Shown here: piece by piece, positions 34,178-42,204 of the stretch
Layout of the letters: the number at the start of each line of letters is the position of its first letter
Numbering within the stretch: position 1 is the first letter of the stretch
Source: an uncultured Spirochaetaceae bacterium
GTDB lineage: Bacteria > Spirochaetota > Spirochaetia > Sphaerochaetales > Sphaerochaetaceae
Assembly (NCBI GenBank): GCA_947630635.1
Contig: CANRIJ010000001.1
Coordinates: 1 to 42,204, forward strand
Length of the DNA stretch: 42,204 nucleotides
Reading direction: 5' to 3'
The notes under the pieces: model-generated
Seen by the model: the letters and a program-made list of their open reading frames with translations, nothing else
Database searches by the model: none
Told to the model about the DNA's origin: nothing
Program-made: the position numbers and the translations under genes

Positions 34178-34810
34178 CTAGACTTCACGAAAGACCATTT
34201 TGCCTAATGCCTCTTTCATAATCTCAGAGGCACTCTCGTCATCCTCAACCCAGCTACCTATTAGGCTCTCTGGCAAAATCAAGGGCATTCTGTCGTGGAT
34301 AAATCCAACTGACTCAGAAGAGTCTTTGGTCAAAAGAGCAAATACTGGCCACTCGAAGTCCTCTTTTCTCTCATAGCCATAAAGCCCTGCGAGGTATGTA
34401 GTCCCCTCATTCTCAGGGTGAATAGCATACTTTCTCCCTGTCTTCATTTTGCCTGTCTCCAAGTCAGTATAATGGCTCCATTCAAAGTACCATGAGCATG
34501 GAATGACGCATCGTCTATATTTAAAGCTCTCTTTAAAGAGCCATTTTCCCTCTGCACTCTCAGACCTGATATTAAATATTCTCCTATTGCTGTCCAAAAG
34601 CCTAAAGCCCCACTGCATAGGAAAGACCGAAATGCCTCCACCCCTTCTTTTGGCAATTGATGAGACTATATTCGTAGGCCTTGCCTCTCCCTCCAAAACC
34701 AAGGGCTTTGATAGCATTTGAGTCATTTTCTGAGTAAGGGGTGACTTCACAGCCTGATCAATAAGTCTCTTTATCCCTGACCCCGGCTCAATGTAAAAAC
34801 AACAGCACAT
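34178..34810 (-). CDS. SRAP-domain abasic-site DNA-protein crosslink protein (YedK/HMCES)
   Basis: Shields abasic sites in single-stranded DNA by a thiazolidine crosslink from Cys2. The protein has 210 residues from the ATG at 34810, the only start that places Cys at position 2 (MCCCFYI), as the mechanism demands; the frame itself opens 6 codons earlier. Other family motifs are RPTNIVSSIAKR (DNA-contacting Asn), MQWGFRLL, RRCVIPCSWYFEW (catalytic Glu) and IHDRMPLIL (catalytic His). It is monocistronic. TATATT lies 6 bases before the ATG and no ribosome site is seen. Confidence 0.92.
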   Translation of the reverse strand: MCCCFYIEPGSGIKRLIDQAVKSPLTQKMTQMLSKPLVLEGEARPTNIVSSIAKRRGGGISVFPMQWGFRLLDSNRRIFNIRSESAEGKWLFKESFKYRRCVIPCSWYFEWSHYTDLETGKMKTGRKYAIHPENEGTTYLAGLYGYERKEDFEWPVFALLTKDSSESVGFIHDRMPLILPESLIGSWVEDDESASEIMKEALGKMVFREV

Positions 34811-34816
34811 GAGATA

Positions 34817-34822
34817 AATATA
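34817..34822 (-). promoter_or_regulatory. Candidate -10 box (TATATT) for the SRAP gene, leaderless
   Basis: On the minus strand TATATT, six bases, then the ATG at 34810. The start codon is fixed independently by the catalytic Cys2, which makes this the best test case for the spacing pattern. Confidence 0.45.
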
Positions 34823-34937
34823 AGCCATTTAATGGAGTTTTTCTAAATTGCTTTAGGACCTTTAGAGCTCACCCATTTCAAAAGACCAAAACCGACAATA
34901 GATTATTCCAAGTAATTTTTTTATGAGATGAAACTCT

Positions 34938-36254
34938 TTAAAGAGTGAATTTGCTGACTCCTGAAGGAGCTCTAACGAGAAAATCCCTCAATGGCAAGAA
35001 CCATATGCCTTTGTCGTTCTGATAGGCACTCAGCGCAAAGCCTGTTATGAGAATCTTCTCAAATGAGTCTGGTATCATCATGAGAGGAAGGGTTTCACGA
35101 ATCTCTGTGCTCTCTTTGCTGGAATCAAAAACACACTGAACATATGCTTTCCTCAAATAGCTACGAGCTACAAAATCAACCTCTAGCTGCTTCTTTCTAT
35201 TTTTTCCATCTTCAAGGCAATTCTTCTCAATTATCCCAACATCTACTAAATAGCCACGTCTCTTGAGCTCCATATAGACAAGATTCTCCAAAAGATGGGT
35301 TTTCTCTATCTGTCTGAAATAAGTTATGGCATTTCTGATGCCGAGATCCTCAAAATAGTACTTTGATCCGCCCTTTATATAGCTATTGCCCTTAAGATTC
35401 CGGCGATTTGCCTCCTCGATAAGAAATGCATCTGAGAATGCATCAATATAAGACTTTACAGTTTCAGGCGAGACCTTAATTCTGTTATTTACATAGAAAA
35501 TATCAGAGATTCTCTTAAAGTTGGTTATCAATCCAATATTAGATGCAATTACCTTCAGAATACTCCCAACTACAAATTCGCTATTTTGAAGTCTCCATCT
35601 TTCTATTACATCTTTGAGATATGTCTTCTCATAAAGTCCAATCAAATAATTCTCCCTCTCAGCGTCATTCTCTAGTGTATAGACTCTTGGAAGTCCCCCG
35701 TAAGTCAGATATCCAATAAAAGCAGCTTCAAAATTGCCATCATATGCTGTCTCCATAACCTCCTTGAAGGAGAGTGGGTAAACTCTTATCTCATCTCCCC
35801 TATCCCTAGAGCGCGTTTCGACATCATACGATAAAAGCTTAGAATTGCTACCCGTAACGTACAAATCAATATCAGGCTCATCAGTAAAATCTCTTAGGGC
35901 ATCAGCAAATGACAGCTTATCTTCCTTATTGCCAGTAAACGGATTTACGATCTCAGGAATTAGCTGAATCTCATCGATAAATACATATTTCCTGCCATTT
36001 ATTCCGCTAATGCTTTCACGTGTAAATTCACTGAGCTTAAATACATCTCTTAAGCCAGCATTCAGTGCCTTATCAAGTGCAAGCTCTATGATATTCTTCT
36101 TTTCAATTCCTCTTTTTATAAGGTCTTCTTTAAAAAGCTTGAAGAGGATATATGATTTTCCTGAGCGTCGCGGCCCGGTTATTACCTTTACCCTGCCATC
36201 TCCCTCAAGGCTTCTTAGTTTTTCTATATAGTTTTCTCTTTTAAACTCAATCAT
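34938..36254 (-). CDS. AAA-type ATPase with a DUF4143 domain
   Basis: A 438-residue protein. The N-terminal AAA domain has Walker A GPRRSGKSYILF and Walker B KYVFIDEIQLIPE, with a sensor-like VTGSNSKLLS. The C-terminal DUF4143 has EVDFVA (a nuclease-like Asp/Glu strand) in KKQLEVDFVARSYL. Such proteins are common and often several per genome in gut anaerobes. They have been linked to mobile or defence genes, but the function of this one is not known. No partner gene adjoins it. A palindrome overlaps its presumed promoter. Confidence 0.9.
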   Translation of the reverse strand: MIEFKRENYIEKLRSLEGDGRVKVITGPRRSGKSYILFKLFKEDLIKRGIEKKNIIELALDKALNAGLRDVFKLSEFTRESISGINGRKYVFIDEIQLIPEIVNPFTGNKEDKLSFADALRDFTDEPDIDLYVTGSNSKLLSYDVETRSRDRGDEIRVYPLSFKEVMETAYDGNFEAAFIGYLTYGGLPRVYTLENDAERENYLIGLYEKTYLKDVIERWRLQNSEFVVGSILKVIASNIGLITNFKRISDIFYVNNRIKVSPETVKSYIDAFSDAFLIEEANRRNLKGNSYIKGGSKYYFEDLGIRNAITYFRQIEKTHLLENLVYMELKRRGYLVDVGIIEKNCLEDGKNRKKQLEVDFVARSYLRKAYVQCVFDSSKESTEIRETLPLMMIPDSFEKILITGFALSAYQNDKGIWFLPLRDFLVRAPSGVSKFTL

Positions 36255-36261
36255 TTGATCT

Positions 36262-36285
36262 AAATTATTTTCGTATCACGAAAAT
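36262..36285 (-). promoter_or_regulatory. Palindrome over the promoter of the DUF4143 ATPase gene
   Basis: ATTTTCGT (36267-36274), ATC and ACGAAAAT (36278-36285) form a perfect 8-bp dyad 13 bases before the ATG. On the minus strand TAATTT (36267-36262) lies 7 bases before the ATG, so a protein bound to the dyad would block the -10 box. T-rich flanks also allow a weak terminator. Confidence 0.45.
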
Positions 36286-36603
36286 TTTTCAGATCACATC
36301 AATATAAATTACCAATTCTTAATTTGCCCAATTGCACTAAATAAAGTCTTTCTCTCCCTAAAATGCATTCGAAAAAATCCTGATCAAAGATAAGAATCGA
36401 AACGAGAAGAGTAAAATAAAAGATACGTCTCTAAGACTATGAACATATGTAGTCTCTAGCACAACATCAGAAAAACATATCAACTTAGCGATAATGCAAC
36501 TTCCAGTTGACAAATTTCCAACTTCTATTTGGTGGTACGCAACAAAAATAAGCAATATGATTTGCTAAGCATTTGATAAATTGGGAATCTATAAGAGGAA
36601 AAA
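36286..36603. other. AT-rich gene-free intergenic stretch
   Basis: This lies between the divergent DUF4143 and XRE-membrane genes. TTGACA at 36507-36512 is a possible -35, but no good -10 stands 16-18 bases downstream. Small open frames here have neither ribosome sites nor recognisable content. AGAGGA immediately precedes the XRE ATG. Confidence 0.4.
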
Positions 36604-37590
36604 ATGATCTTAGCTGCCAAAATAACAAGCTTAAGAAAGAAGCAGGGTTGGTCACAGGAAGAGCTTGCAGAGAAAATGCAAGTATCAAGGCAGGCAGTTT
36701 CCAAGTGGGAAAGTGCTCAGACCACTCCCGATCTGGAGAAGATTCTAGCTCTCAGCAAGCTCTTTAACGTTACAACAGATTATCTACTCAAAGACGATAT
36801 CGAAGAAGAAGACAAAAAAGACAAAAATGATGACACACCTCTAAATGAGATATCCCCAATGCTCGCACGAAGATTTCTCGATTGGAGAGAGAAGGCATCC
36901 AAACGCATTGCCTTAGCCACATTTTTATGCATTTTCTCTGTAATTCCCCTGCTTTTACTGAGCGCTGCGACAAAATTGCCAATTCACGCCATCTCAGAAT
37001 ACCTTGCCGCAGGAATCGGACTTGCCATTCTGCTTGCTCTAATTGCAGCAGCCGTTGCAATTTTCGTCTCCTGCAATTTCAGAAATACTCCTTTCGAGTT
37101 CATCGACAAAGGGTCATTTAAAATAGAACCCACTCTGAAAAACATGATTATTGAGAAGCAGAAGGCATATAGACCCACCTATTTTAAGATCAACATCATT
37201 GCCCTTATAAGTTGCATTCTCTCTCCAATTCCGCTCTTTATGATCCTGTTAATGCAAGAAGAGTATTTTGCATTGACTATGCTATCAATCACGATACTGC
37301 TTATAGGAGTTGGGGTTTATCTCTTTATTCTTGCCGGCGTCCGCTGGATAAGCATGCAAAAACTCTTGAAAGAAGGAAAATATGCCTTACGTGATCAAGA
37401 GAAGGAGAGCATCAAGAAAACAGTCTCAGCACTATATTGGCTGAGTGCCACGGCTATCTATCTAATCTGGAGCTTCCTGACAAAAAGCTGGGACACCACA
37501 TGGATTCTTTGGCCGATTGCTGGCATATTATTCCCAGCTATAATGCGCCTCTGCAATATCCTTGTAGAGAAAAATAGAAAAGCAAAATAG
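36604..37590 (+). CDS. XRE regulator fused to a multi-span membrane domain
   Basis: A 328-residue protein. Residues 1-60 form an XRE HTH (ITSLRKKQGWSQEELAEKMQ, then VSRQAVSKWESAQTTPDLEK), very close to regulators of Bacillota. An acidic linker (DDIEEEDKKDKNDD) leads to about six membrane helices between 100 and 325. Such one-component membrane regulators may sense envelope or membrane-active compounds, but the signal is unknown. The start follows AGAGGA. The bacillota-like HTH suggests acquisition, though composition is similar to its neighbours. Confidence 0.87.
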   Translation: MILAAKITSLRKKQGWSQEELAEKMQVSRQAVSKWESAQTTPDLEKILALSKLFNVTTDYLLKDDIEEEDKKDKNDDTPLNEISPMLARRFLDWREKASKRIALATFLCIFSVIPLLLLSAATKLPIHAISEYLAAGIGLAILLALIAAAVAIFVSCNFRNTPFEFIDKGSFKIEPTLKNMIIEKQKAYRPTYFKINIIALISCILSPIPLFMILLMQEEYFALTMLSITILLIGVGVYLFILAGVRWISMQKLLKEGKYALRDQEKESIKKTVSALYWLSATAIYLIWSFLTKSWDTTWILWPIAGILFPAIMRLCNILVEKNRKAK

Positions 37591-37617
37591 GCATTGACTA
37601 TCTTAATGAAAGCAGAT

Positions 37618-38751
37618 TTATCTCTTTGATAGAGAGGTGACCGTCTCTACATGCCCCGTTCCGGGATAGAAATCAAAGACTCTGATTCTCTCTATTTTGT
37701 AGCCATCCATAAATGAGATATCACGCGCCATGGTAGATGGACTGCAGGATGCATATATAATTCTTTCAGCATTCCATGAAGATAAAAGCCTAGATACCTC
37801 CTCTCCAAGCCCTACACGCGGCGGATCGACTATTACAGTATCGGGTTTTCTTCCGCTCTTTCGTCCCCACTTTGCAACATCCTCTGCAAAGACTATTGCA
37901 GAGGGTGCATTCTTCTGCATATATCTAAGCGCCTCTTTGTCTCTCTCGACAGCAAAGAGAGTCTTGCCCTCACACTCAAACATGCTAGAGAATGTTCCAA
38001 CTCCAGAATAGAGATCCATTATAGCATCGCCGATAGTGTTCTCCTTTATATACTCCATAAGTGAAGGAAGAAGACGCCTGTTGGACTGAAAGAAGAGACG
38101 AGAGCTTGCTATAATCTCTCTACCCAAAAGATCAAAGACGATATTCCCGCCCAAAGAGACATCCTTCCCATTAGAAAGCGCATCAAGCTCAACATATTTT
38201 TTCCCAGTCTTCTTATCGCCCTCAAGGATCTTCTTTCTTGCAGCGTCAAAGAGCCTCTTTTTATCTGAAATAAGAGAATTGAGAGCTTCATCAAGCGCAG
38301 GGCAATACTCTAGCGGCACTAGGCTATTTGAGCCCTCTTCCAAGAAGCCAACACTCTTTGTCTTGATGTCTATATGGAAGCGGCATCGACTTCTATGACC
38401 TACAAACTCTCCATATACAGGTTCATCAAACTCTGGAATGAAGTCTATCCTTCCGATTCTCCTAAGAGCATCTTTTACTATCTCCTCTTTGAGTATGGCT
38501 GAGTTTACCTCATTCACAATCTGGAAATTGCAGCCCCCGCAATGTCCATATAGAGGGCAAATCGGCTCAATTCTAATAGGGCTGTCACGGTAGACTCCCT
38601 TTTGGATTGCGACTCGGGTTCCACCCTTTTTGCCAGTTACCTCAAACTCGACTTCCTCTCCTGGGAGAGCATCTCTTATAAGGAGAACTCCCTCATCATC
38701 ATGTGAGAGTCCATATGCATCACTAACTAGTTTTTCAATTAATACGCTCAC
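37618..38751 (-). CDS. RNA 5-methyluridine methyltransferase, TrmA/RlmC/RlmD family
   Basis: A 377-residue SAM-dependent m5U methyltransferase. An N-terminal TRAM domain is followed by iron-sulphur cysteines in CPLYGHCGGC with a fourth in LEYCPAL. The SAM site is MDLYSGVGTFSSMF, then VIVDPPRVGLG. The catalytic Cys is in IIYASCSPSTMARD and the general base Glu in HVETVTSL. Whether it targets tRNA U54 or 23S rRNA cannot be told. The start overlaps the pepF stop by 4 bases. Confidence 0.93.
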   Translation of the reverse strand: MSVLIEKLVSDAYGLSHDDEGVLLIRDALPGEEVEFEVTGKKGGTRVAIQKGVYRDSPIRIEPICPLYGHCGGCNFQIVNEVNSAILKEEIVKDALRRIGRIDFIPEFDEPVYGEFVGHRSRCRFHIDIKTKSVGFLEEGSNSLVPLEYCPALDEALNSLISDKKRLFDAARKKILEGDKKTGKKYVELDALSNGKDVSLGGNIVFDLLGREIIASSRLFFQSNRRLLPSLMEYIKENTIGDAIMDLYSGVGTFSSMFECEGKTLFAVERDKEALRYMQKNAPSAIVFAEDVAKWGRKSGRKPDTVIVDPPRVGLGEEVSRLLSSWNAERIIYASCSPSTMARDISFMDGYKIERIRVFDFYPGTGHVETVTSLSKR

Positions 38752-40454
38752 TTCTCGAGCTCCTTGATGTATTTATCGATGACAGAGAGTCCTCTCTTCC
38801 AAAATTCCTTATCCTCAATATTAAGACCTACGCTCTTTGATAGCTCTACCGCATCCATACGCCCTGTCAATGACAGGACTCTTTTATATAGGCTAGGAAA
38901 GTCATCAGATGACTCTCTGAGAGAAAAAAGACCCAGAGCAAAGAGCTCCCCGAATGCATAGGGATAATTGTAGAAAGAGAAGTCCTCTGCGTAATAGTGG
39001 CTTTTAACTGCCCACATGTAGGGGTGCTTCTCTCCCAGCTCATCCCCATATGCTCTCTCCTGAGACCTTACCATAATCTCATTTAGCTCTCCGGGAGTAA
39101 GCTCCCCCTCTGATCTTCTCTCAAAGACCTCCTTCTCAAAGTAGTACCTTGAGAGTATGTCTATGCATACCTGCGATGCAGACTGGATATAGCTTTCTAT
39201 CACTCTGAGCCTCTGATCATCGCTAAGCGTTCCTATTAAGCTCTCAAAGAGCAGATTCTCGCCAAATATCGATGCTGTCTCGGCAAGGGTCATTGGATAT
39301 CTTTGCCATGAGAGCGGAAGCTCAGATACCACAGAGTCGTGATATGCATGTCCCAGCTCATGGGCAAGAGTAAAGAGAGAGTCAAATGAGCCGTCGAAGT
39401 TCAAGAATATCCTGGATTCCCTCTTTAGGGGAAAATACGTATCATAGGCCCCGCCTGATTTTCCCTTTCTCATTTCAGCGTCTATCCAATTATTCTCCCT
39501 TGCCCTCTTTATAAAGTCGCCTGTCTCTTTCGAGAATCCATAGTATGATGCCTCTACAATATCCATTGCCTCATCAAAGGTATATTCTCTTCCGCTCTTT
39601 CCAACTGGAGCAAAGAGATCATAGAAATCGAGTCTCTCAAGTCCTAGAAGCTCTGCTTTTCTATGAAAATAGCGTGAGAACATAGAAATAGACTCCTCAA
39701 GGGCCTCCAAAAGCGCCTCAAAGGACTCTTTTGATATCCTTGAGTCAGAGAGAGACCTATCAAGAGGAGAGGGCCATTTTCTTCTCTTCTCAAGAATAAG
39801 AACCGTTCCCTTTACCCCGTTTAATGCAGAGGAGAGGGCAATCTCATGCTCCTTTAATATCTCAATCTCGCATCTAAATGCATTCTCTCTAACAGACCTA
39901 TCCTCGCTAAAAGCGAGTGCTCTGAGCTCATTTAGAGTCTTTCCGTCCTTCTCAATTGAGGAGGTTATTGAGCTTTGGAGCCTAGACCATGCGCTTGAGG
40001 AGACCTTCAGCATCTCCTTTGCAAGCCTCTCCTCCTCAAGGCTCATCTGGTGCCTCGACTTCTCCATGATCTCTTTCAAGGTCAGTGCGTACTCCTCAAG
40101 ATCTGGAGAGCCAAACTCGCCCTCGCGTCTAGCGACGTTCTCAACAATAATATCTTGGGCGCTTAAATAGTCCATTGCAACGTCCTCGGCTCTAGAAAAT
40201 GCCTTAAGATAAGCGTTATTTGACGTATCTGTTGAGAGAAGTGCCTCGGTATATGCCATTAGATTCGATACATATGCCTCCCCTAGGTCATTAAGGCTTA
40301 GAAGGCGCTTTAGTGAATAATCTGGGTCCTTGCCATTACTCTCAATCTCAGAGACTATGTCATAGAGCCTCTTTATGTCTCTATCAAATTCTACTGAGTC
40401 AACCGAGGGATAGATCCCCTCTAGACTCCACCTTGGAAGCTCTGACTCACTCAT
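38748..40454 (-). CDS. pepF: Oligoendopeptidase F (M3B zinc peptidase)
   Basis: A cytoplasmic zinc endopeptidase that trims oligopeptides. It has 568 residues, typical of the family. The HExxH motif is TLAHELGHAYHDSVV, with the third ligand region AETASIFGENLLFE downstream. The N-terminal PRWSLEGIYPSVDSVEFDRD is characteristic. It overlaps the ABC ATPase stop by 8 bases and the methyltransferase start by 4, so it is part of one minus-strand unit whose head lies outside the window. Confidence 0.95.
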   Translation of the reverse strand: MSESELPRWSLEGIYPSVDSVEFDRDIKRLYDIVSEIESNGKDPDYSLKRLLSLNDLGEAYVSNLMAYTEALLSTDTSNNAYLKAFSRAEDVAMDYLSAQDIIVENVARREGEFGSPDLEEYALTLKEIMEKSRHQMSLEEERLAKEMLKVSSSAWSRLQSSITSSIEKDGKTLNELRALAFSEDRSVRENAFRCEIEILKEHEIALSSALNGVKGTVLILEKRRKWPSPLDRSLSDSRISKESFEALLEALEESISMFSRYFHRKAELLGLERLDFYDLFAPVGKSGREYTFDEAMDIVEASYYGFSKETGDFIKRARENNWIDAEMRKGKSGGAYDTYFPLKRESRIFLNFDGSFDSLFTLAHELGHAYHDSVVSELPLSWQRYPMTLAETASIFGENLLFESLIGTLSDDQRLRVIESYIQSASQVCIDILSRYYFEKEVFERRSEGELTPGELNEIMVRSQERAYGDELGEKHPYMWAVKSHYYAEDFSFYNYPYAFGELFALGLFSLRESSDDFPSLYKRVLSLTGRMDAVELSKSVGLNIEDKEFWKRGLSVIDKYIKELEK

Positions 40455-41019
40455 TCTCTCCTCCCAAGACTATCTTATAGTTACCCTTTAAGAGATCATA
40501 ATCTTCACTCTCATGACTTACTGCTATGATTGTTCGACCCCTGTTTTCCCTTAGTATAAACTCAGAGACTCTCCTCTTGGTCTCACCATCAAGCCCAGAA
40601 AAGGGCTCATCAAGAATAAGAGCATCGTAATCAATTAAGAGAGCGCGTATGATGCTGACTCTTCTCTTCATTCCACCAGAGAGATCCTTTATTAGAGTCT
40701 CCTCTTCTCCTTTCAAGCCCAGCTCTGAAAGCATTCTCGATATCTTGACCCTATCACCGGTGACCGCCCTTAAATTTGCCATAACGCTTATATTCTCAAC
40801 AAGCCTATCCTCTTGAAAGAGAATCGATATAAGGCAAAAGGGAGAATCAATTGATCCTTCGTAGTCCCTATCAAGTAGGGATATGATCCTTAAGAGAGTC
40901 GTCTTTCCCACCCCTGAGCGTCCCTCGATGAAAGTAGTCTTCCCCTCATTTATGTCTAAAAAGAGGTCTTTGAGGACCACCTTGTCTCCAAAAGCCTTTA
41001 AAGTAACACACACCTTCAT
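40447..41019 (-). CDS. ABC transporter ATPase, NitT/TauT type (short form)
   Basis: A 190-residue ABC ATPase, shorter than the usual 230-260 of the SsuB/TauB group. Walker A is EGRSGVGKTT, Q-loop ILFQEDRLVENISV, signature LSGGMKRRVSI, Walker B ALILDEPFSGLD and H-loop AVSHE. All catalytic motifs remain; the shortening is in the C-terminal regulatory part. It energises uptake through the permease just upstream. The ATG overlaps the permease stop (ATGA). Confidence 0.92.
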   Translation of the reverse strand: MKVCVTLKAFGDKVVLKDLFLDINEGKTTFIEGRSGVGKTTLLRIISLLDRDYEGSIDSPFCLISILFQEDRLVENISVMANLRAVTGDRVKISRMLSELGLKGEEETLIKDLSGGMKRRVSIIRALLIDYDALILDEPFSGLDGETKRRVSEFILRENRGRTIIAVSHESEDYDLLKGNYKIVLGGENE

Positions 41020-41771
41020 CTTGAGAGCCTCCTTTCCAGCATTTTCGTGAGAAATAAAAAGAACTTCTCAAAAAAGACTGCAAGAAGAATAATAACAAGA
41101 GTCCATGCAAAGAGGCTTGGAGTATCGAGGTAGACCTTCGACATATACAGATTCTCGCCAATGGACCCAAATGGAAGGCCTATGACCTCAGCTGCTATTG
41201 CGCTCTTCCACCCTAGACCCAAGGCCGTTTTTATTCCCGATACAAAATAGGGCATTATATATGGGATGTAAATGTATCTGATACGCTTGAAAAACCCTAT
41301 TCTGTAGGCTTTTGCCATCTCCTTGATATCAAGGGGAGTGCTCTTCATTCCCTCAAGGAGATTTGTATACATAACTGGAAAGACAATCAGCGCAGAGATC
41401 GCAATTGAAAGATTTTTGCTTCTGATCCAAACAAGCACCAGAATAATAATTGAGGCAACGGGCGTAGACCTCACTGTGCTGATAACTGGCTCTAGGACTA
41501 TCTCCACACCAGAAGATGAATAGGAAGCCACAGAGAGAACGAGAGACAGAAAGAGCGCAATCAAGAATCCAAGTGCGACTCTGACTACCGAAAACAAAAC
41601 TGAGCGCCAAAATCCCATCTCTCCCATAAGAGAGAAAAGGGTCCTAAGCACCTTAAATGGAGACGGGAGGAAGAGCTCCTCCCCAATCAAAAGCGATACT
41701 AAATACCAGGCAAAAAGCCAGGCAATAGCAGATAGAAATACAAAGAGACTACGGCGTGTAATAGAGCGCAT
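41016..41771 (-). CDS. ABC transporter permease, NitT/TauT type
   Basis: A 251-residue inner-membrane permease with six predicted helices. The BPD_transp_1 core contains TVRSTPVASIIILVLVWI and the EAA-type loop MAKAYRIGFFKRIRYIYIPY, which docks to the ATPase. It forms one transporter with the ATPase and the binding protein either side; the family imports nitrate, sulphonates or thiamine precursors. The start at 41771 overlaps the end of the binding-protein gene by 23 bases. Confidence 0.93.
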   Translation of the reverse strand: MRSITRRSLFVFLSAIAWLFAWYLVSLLIGEELFLPSPFKVLRTLFSLMGEMGFWRSVLFSVVRVALGFLIALFLSLVLSVASYSSSGVEIVLEPVISTVRSTPVASIIILVLVWIRSKNLSIAISALIVFPVMYTNLLEGMKSTPLDIKEMAKAYRIGFFKRIRYIYIPYIMPYFVSGIKTALGLGWKSAIAAEVIGLPFGSIGENLYMSKVYLDTPSLFAWTLVIILLAVFFEKFFLFLTKMLERRLSR

Positions 41772-42204
41772 CTGTTGGAACGCTCCCTCCTACGCTATTT
41801 TCGTTAAAGCTGTAGAGTATATTGAAGTACTCATCCAATGCTCTAACCATCTCCTTGCCTCTAATAAGGACAATATTGCATAGAGAAATAGCGCCAAGGG
41901 CAACATTCTCTGCTATTATTCCATATTTGCCGATGAGAGACGCAGCACCCTCAATATCACTATTAACGTAGTCAACGGACTTCTTGTACTCTTTTAGAAA
42001 ATTCTCAACTAGAGTCGGATTCTCCTCAATAAAATCAGAACTGGCAACAACAACTCCTGTAATAAGTGGGGATGAGGTGAGCTCTTCCCATTCATCATTT
42101 AGGTCCACTGCAATTGCTATATCAGAATTCTGCATCATGGCGCTTGTTGCAAATGGCTGGGGAAGCATGCTTACCGCAGAGCCATCTCCACCCGTCTTTA
42201 CAAG
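41749..42204 (-). CDS. ABC transporter substrate-binding protein, NMT1/TauA type (5' part outside)
   Basis: The open frame continues past the right edge without a start. The visible 151 residues begin LVKTGGDGSAVSMLPQPFAT, the mid-region of SsuA/TauA/NMT1 binding proteins. The ATG at 42168 lies inside this conserved segment and is not a real start. VVVASSDFIEENPTLVENFL and YKKSVDYVNSDIEGAASLI are the typical C-terminal lobe. The signal peptide and most ligand-contacting residues are beyond the window, so the substrate cannot be judged. Confidence 0.9.
   Translation of the reverse strand, partial: LVKTGGDGSAVSMLPQPFATSAMMQNSDIAIAVDLNDEWEELTSSPLITGVVVASSDFIEENPTLVENFLKEYKKSVDYVNSDIEGAASLIGKYGIIAENVALGAISLCNIVLIRGKEMVRALDEYFNILYSFNENSVGGSVPTDALYYTP

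Noticed and set aside
36358..36767. Small open frames in the intergenic region before the XRE-membrane gene
   Set aside because: No ribosome sites, no recognisable domains, and partial overlap with the XRE gene.
34938..37590. A defence island made of the DUF4143 ATPase and the XRE-membrane protein
   Set aside because: The two genes are divergent and 350 bases apart, and no nuclease, toxin or other defence partner lies nearby; housekeeping genes resume at 37618.
42169..42204. ATG at 42168 as the start of the binding protein
   Set aside because: The frame continues upstream to the window edge with conserved family sequence, so the ATG is internal.
1..42204. CRISPR array, rRNA or tRNA genes
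   Set aside because: No regularly spaced repeats and no rRNA or tRNA signatures were recognised in any intergenic region.

Overview
The window looks like the chromosome of a host-associated anaerobic bacterium, most likely a gut spirochaete (inference, moderate confidence). The grounds are moderate GC, AGA/AGG-rich arginine codons, very tight gene packing, an unusual CoaE P-loop with Asp in place of Ser/Thr, and the gene complement. No rRNA, tRNA or CRISPR array was found. The first ~2 kb is visibly richer in GC (CGG, GCC and CTG codons, strong AAGGAGG ribosome sites). It reads as the end of an integrative element of Bacillota type inserted at the 3' end of guaA: a partial tyrosine integrase, an excisionase-like protein, a divergent XRE repressor with operator repeats, a terminator and an att-like junction.

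From 1987 to 17939 the minus strand carries a nearly gapless series: mnmE, mnmG, rsmG, ftsK, a class-IV aminotransferase, a DEAD-box helicase, an ABC exporter, plsC, a complete ECF transporter (fused EcfA-EcfA', EcfT, S component) and guaA. Many stops and starts overlap, which suggests translational coupling.

From 18016 the plus strand has epmA and efp. After a divergent MFS sugar-type transporter comes a lysine 2,3-aminomutase (EpmB/KamA family). Together these make an EF-P beta-lysylation set. Then, on the minus strand, a probable operon runs nadE, small membrane protein, PhnP-like hydrolase, polA, coaE, anchored coiled protein, M20 peptidase (read from 30675 down to 22401).

From 30746 a plus-strand pair encodes a GH2 beta-mannosidase-like protein whose nucleophile position is Ser, and a YitT-family membrane protein. 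These are followed by an SRAP (HMCES/YedK) protein, a DUF4143-type ATPase, an XRE regulator fused to a membrane domain, an RNA m5U methyltransferase, oligoendopeptidase F, and a NitT/TauT-type ABC transporter whose binding protein runs off the right edge.

The strongest cross-window signal is in the start sites. Eight genes at or near the head of transcription units lack a Shine-Dalgarno sequence. Each has a TANNNT hexamer exactly 6 or 7 bases before its ATG, which would place the transcription start on the A of the ATG (leaderless mRNAs). The other main points of interest are the degraded GH2 active site, the guaA integration junction, and the EF-P modification cluster without a visible EpmC.
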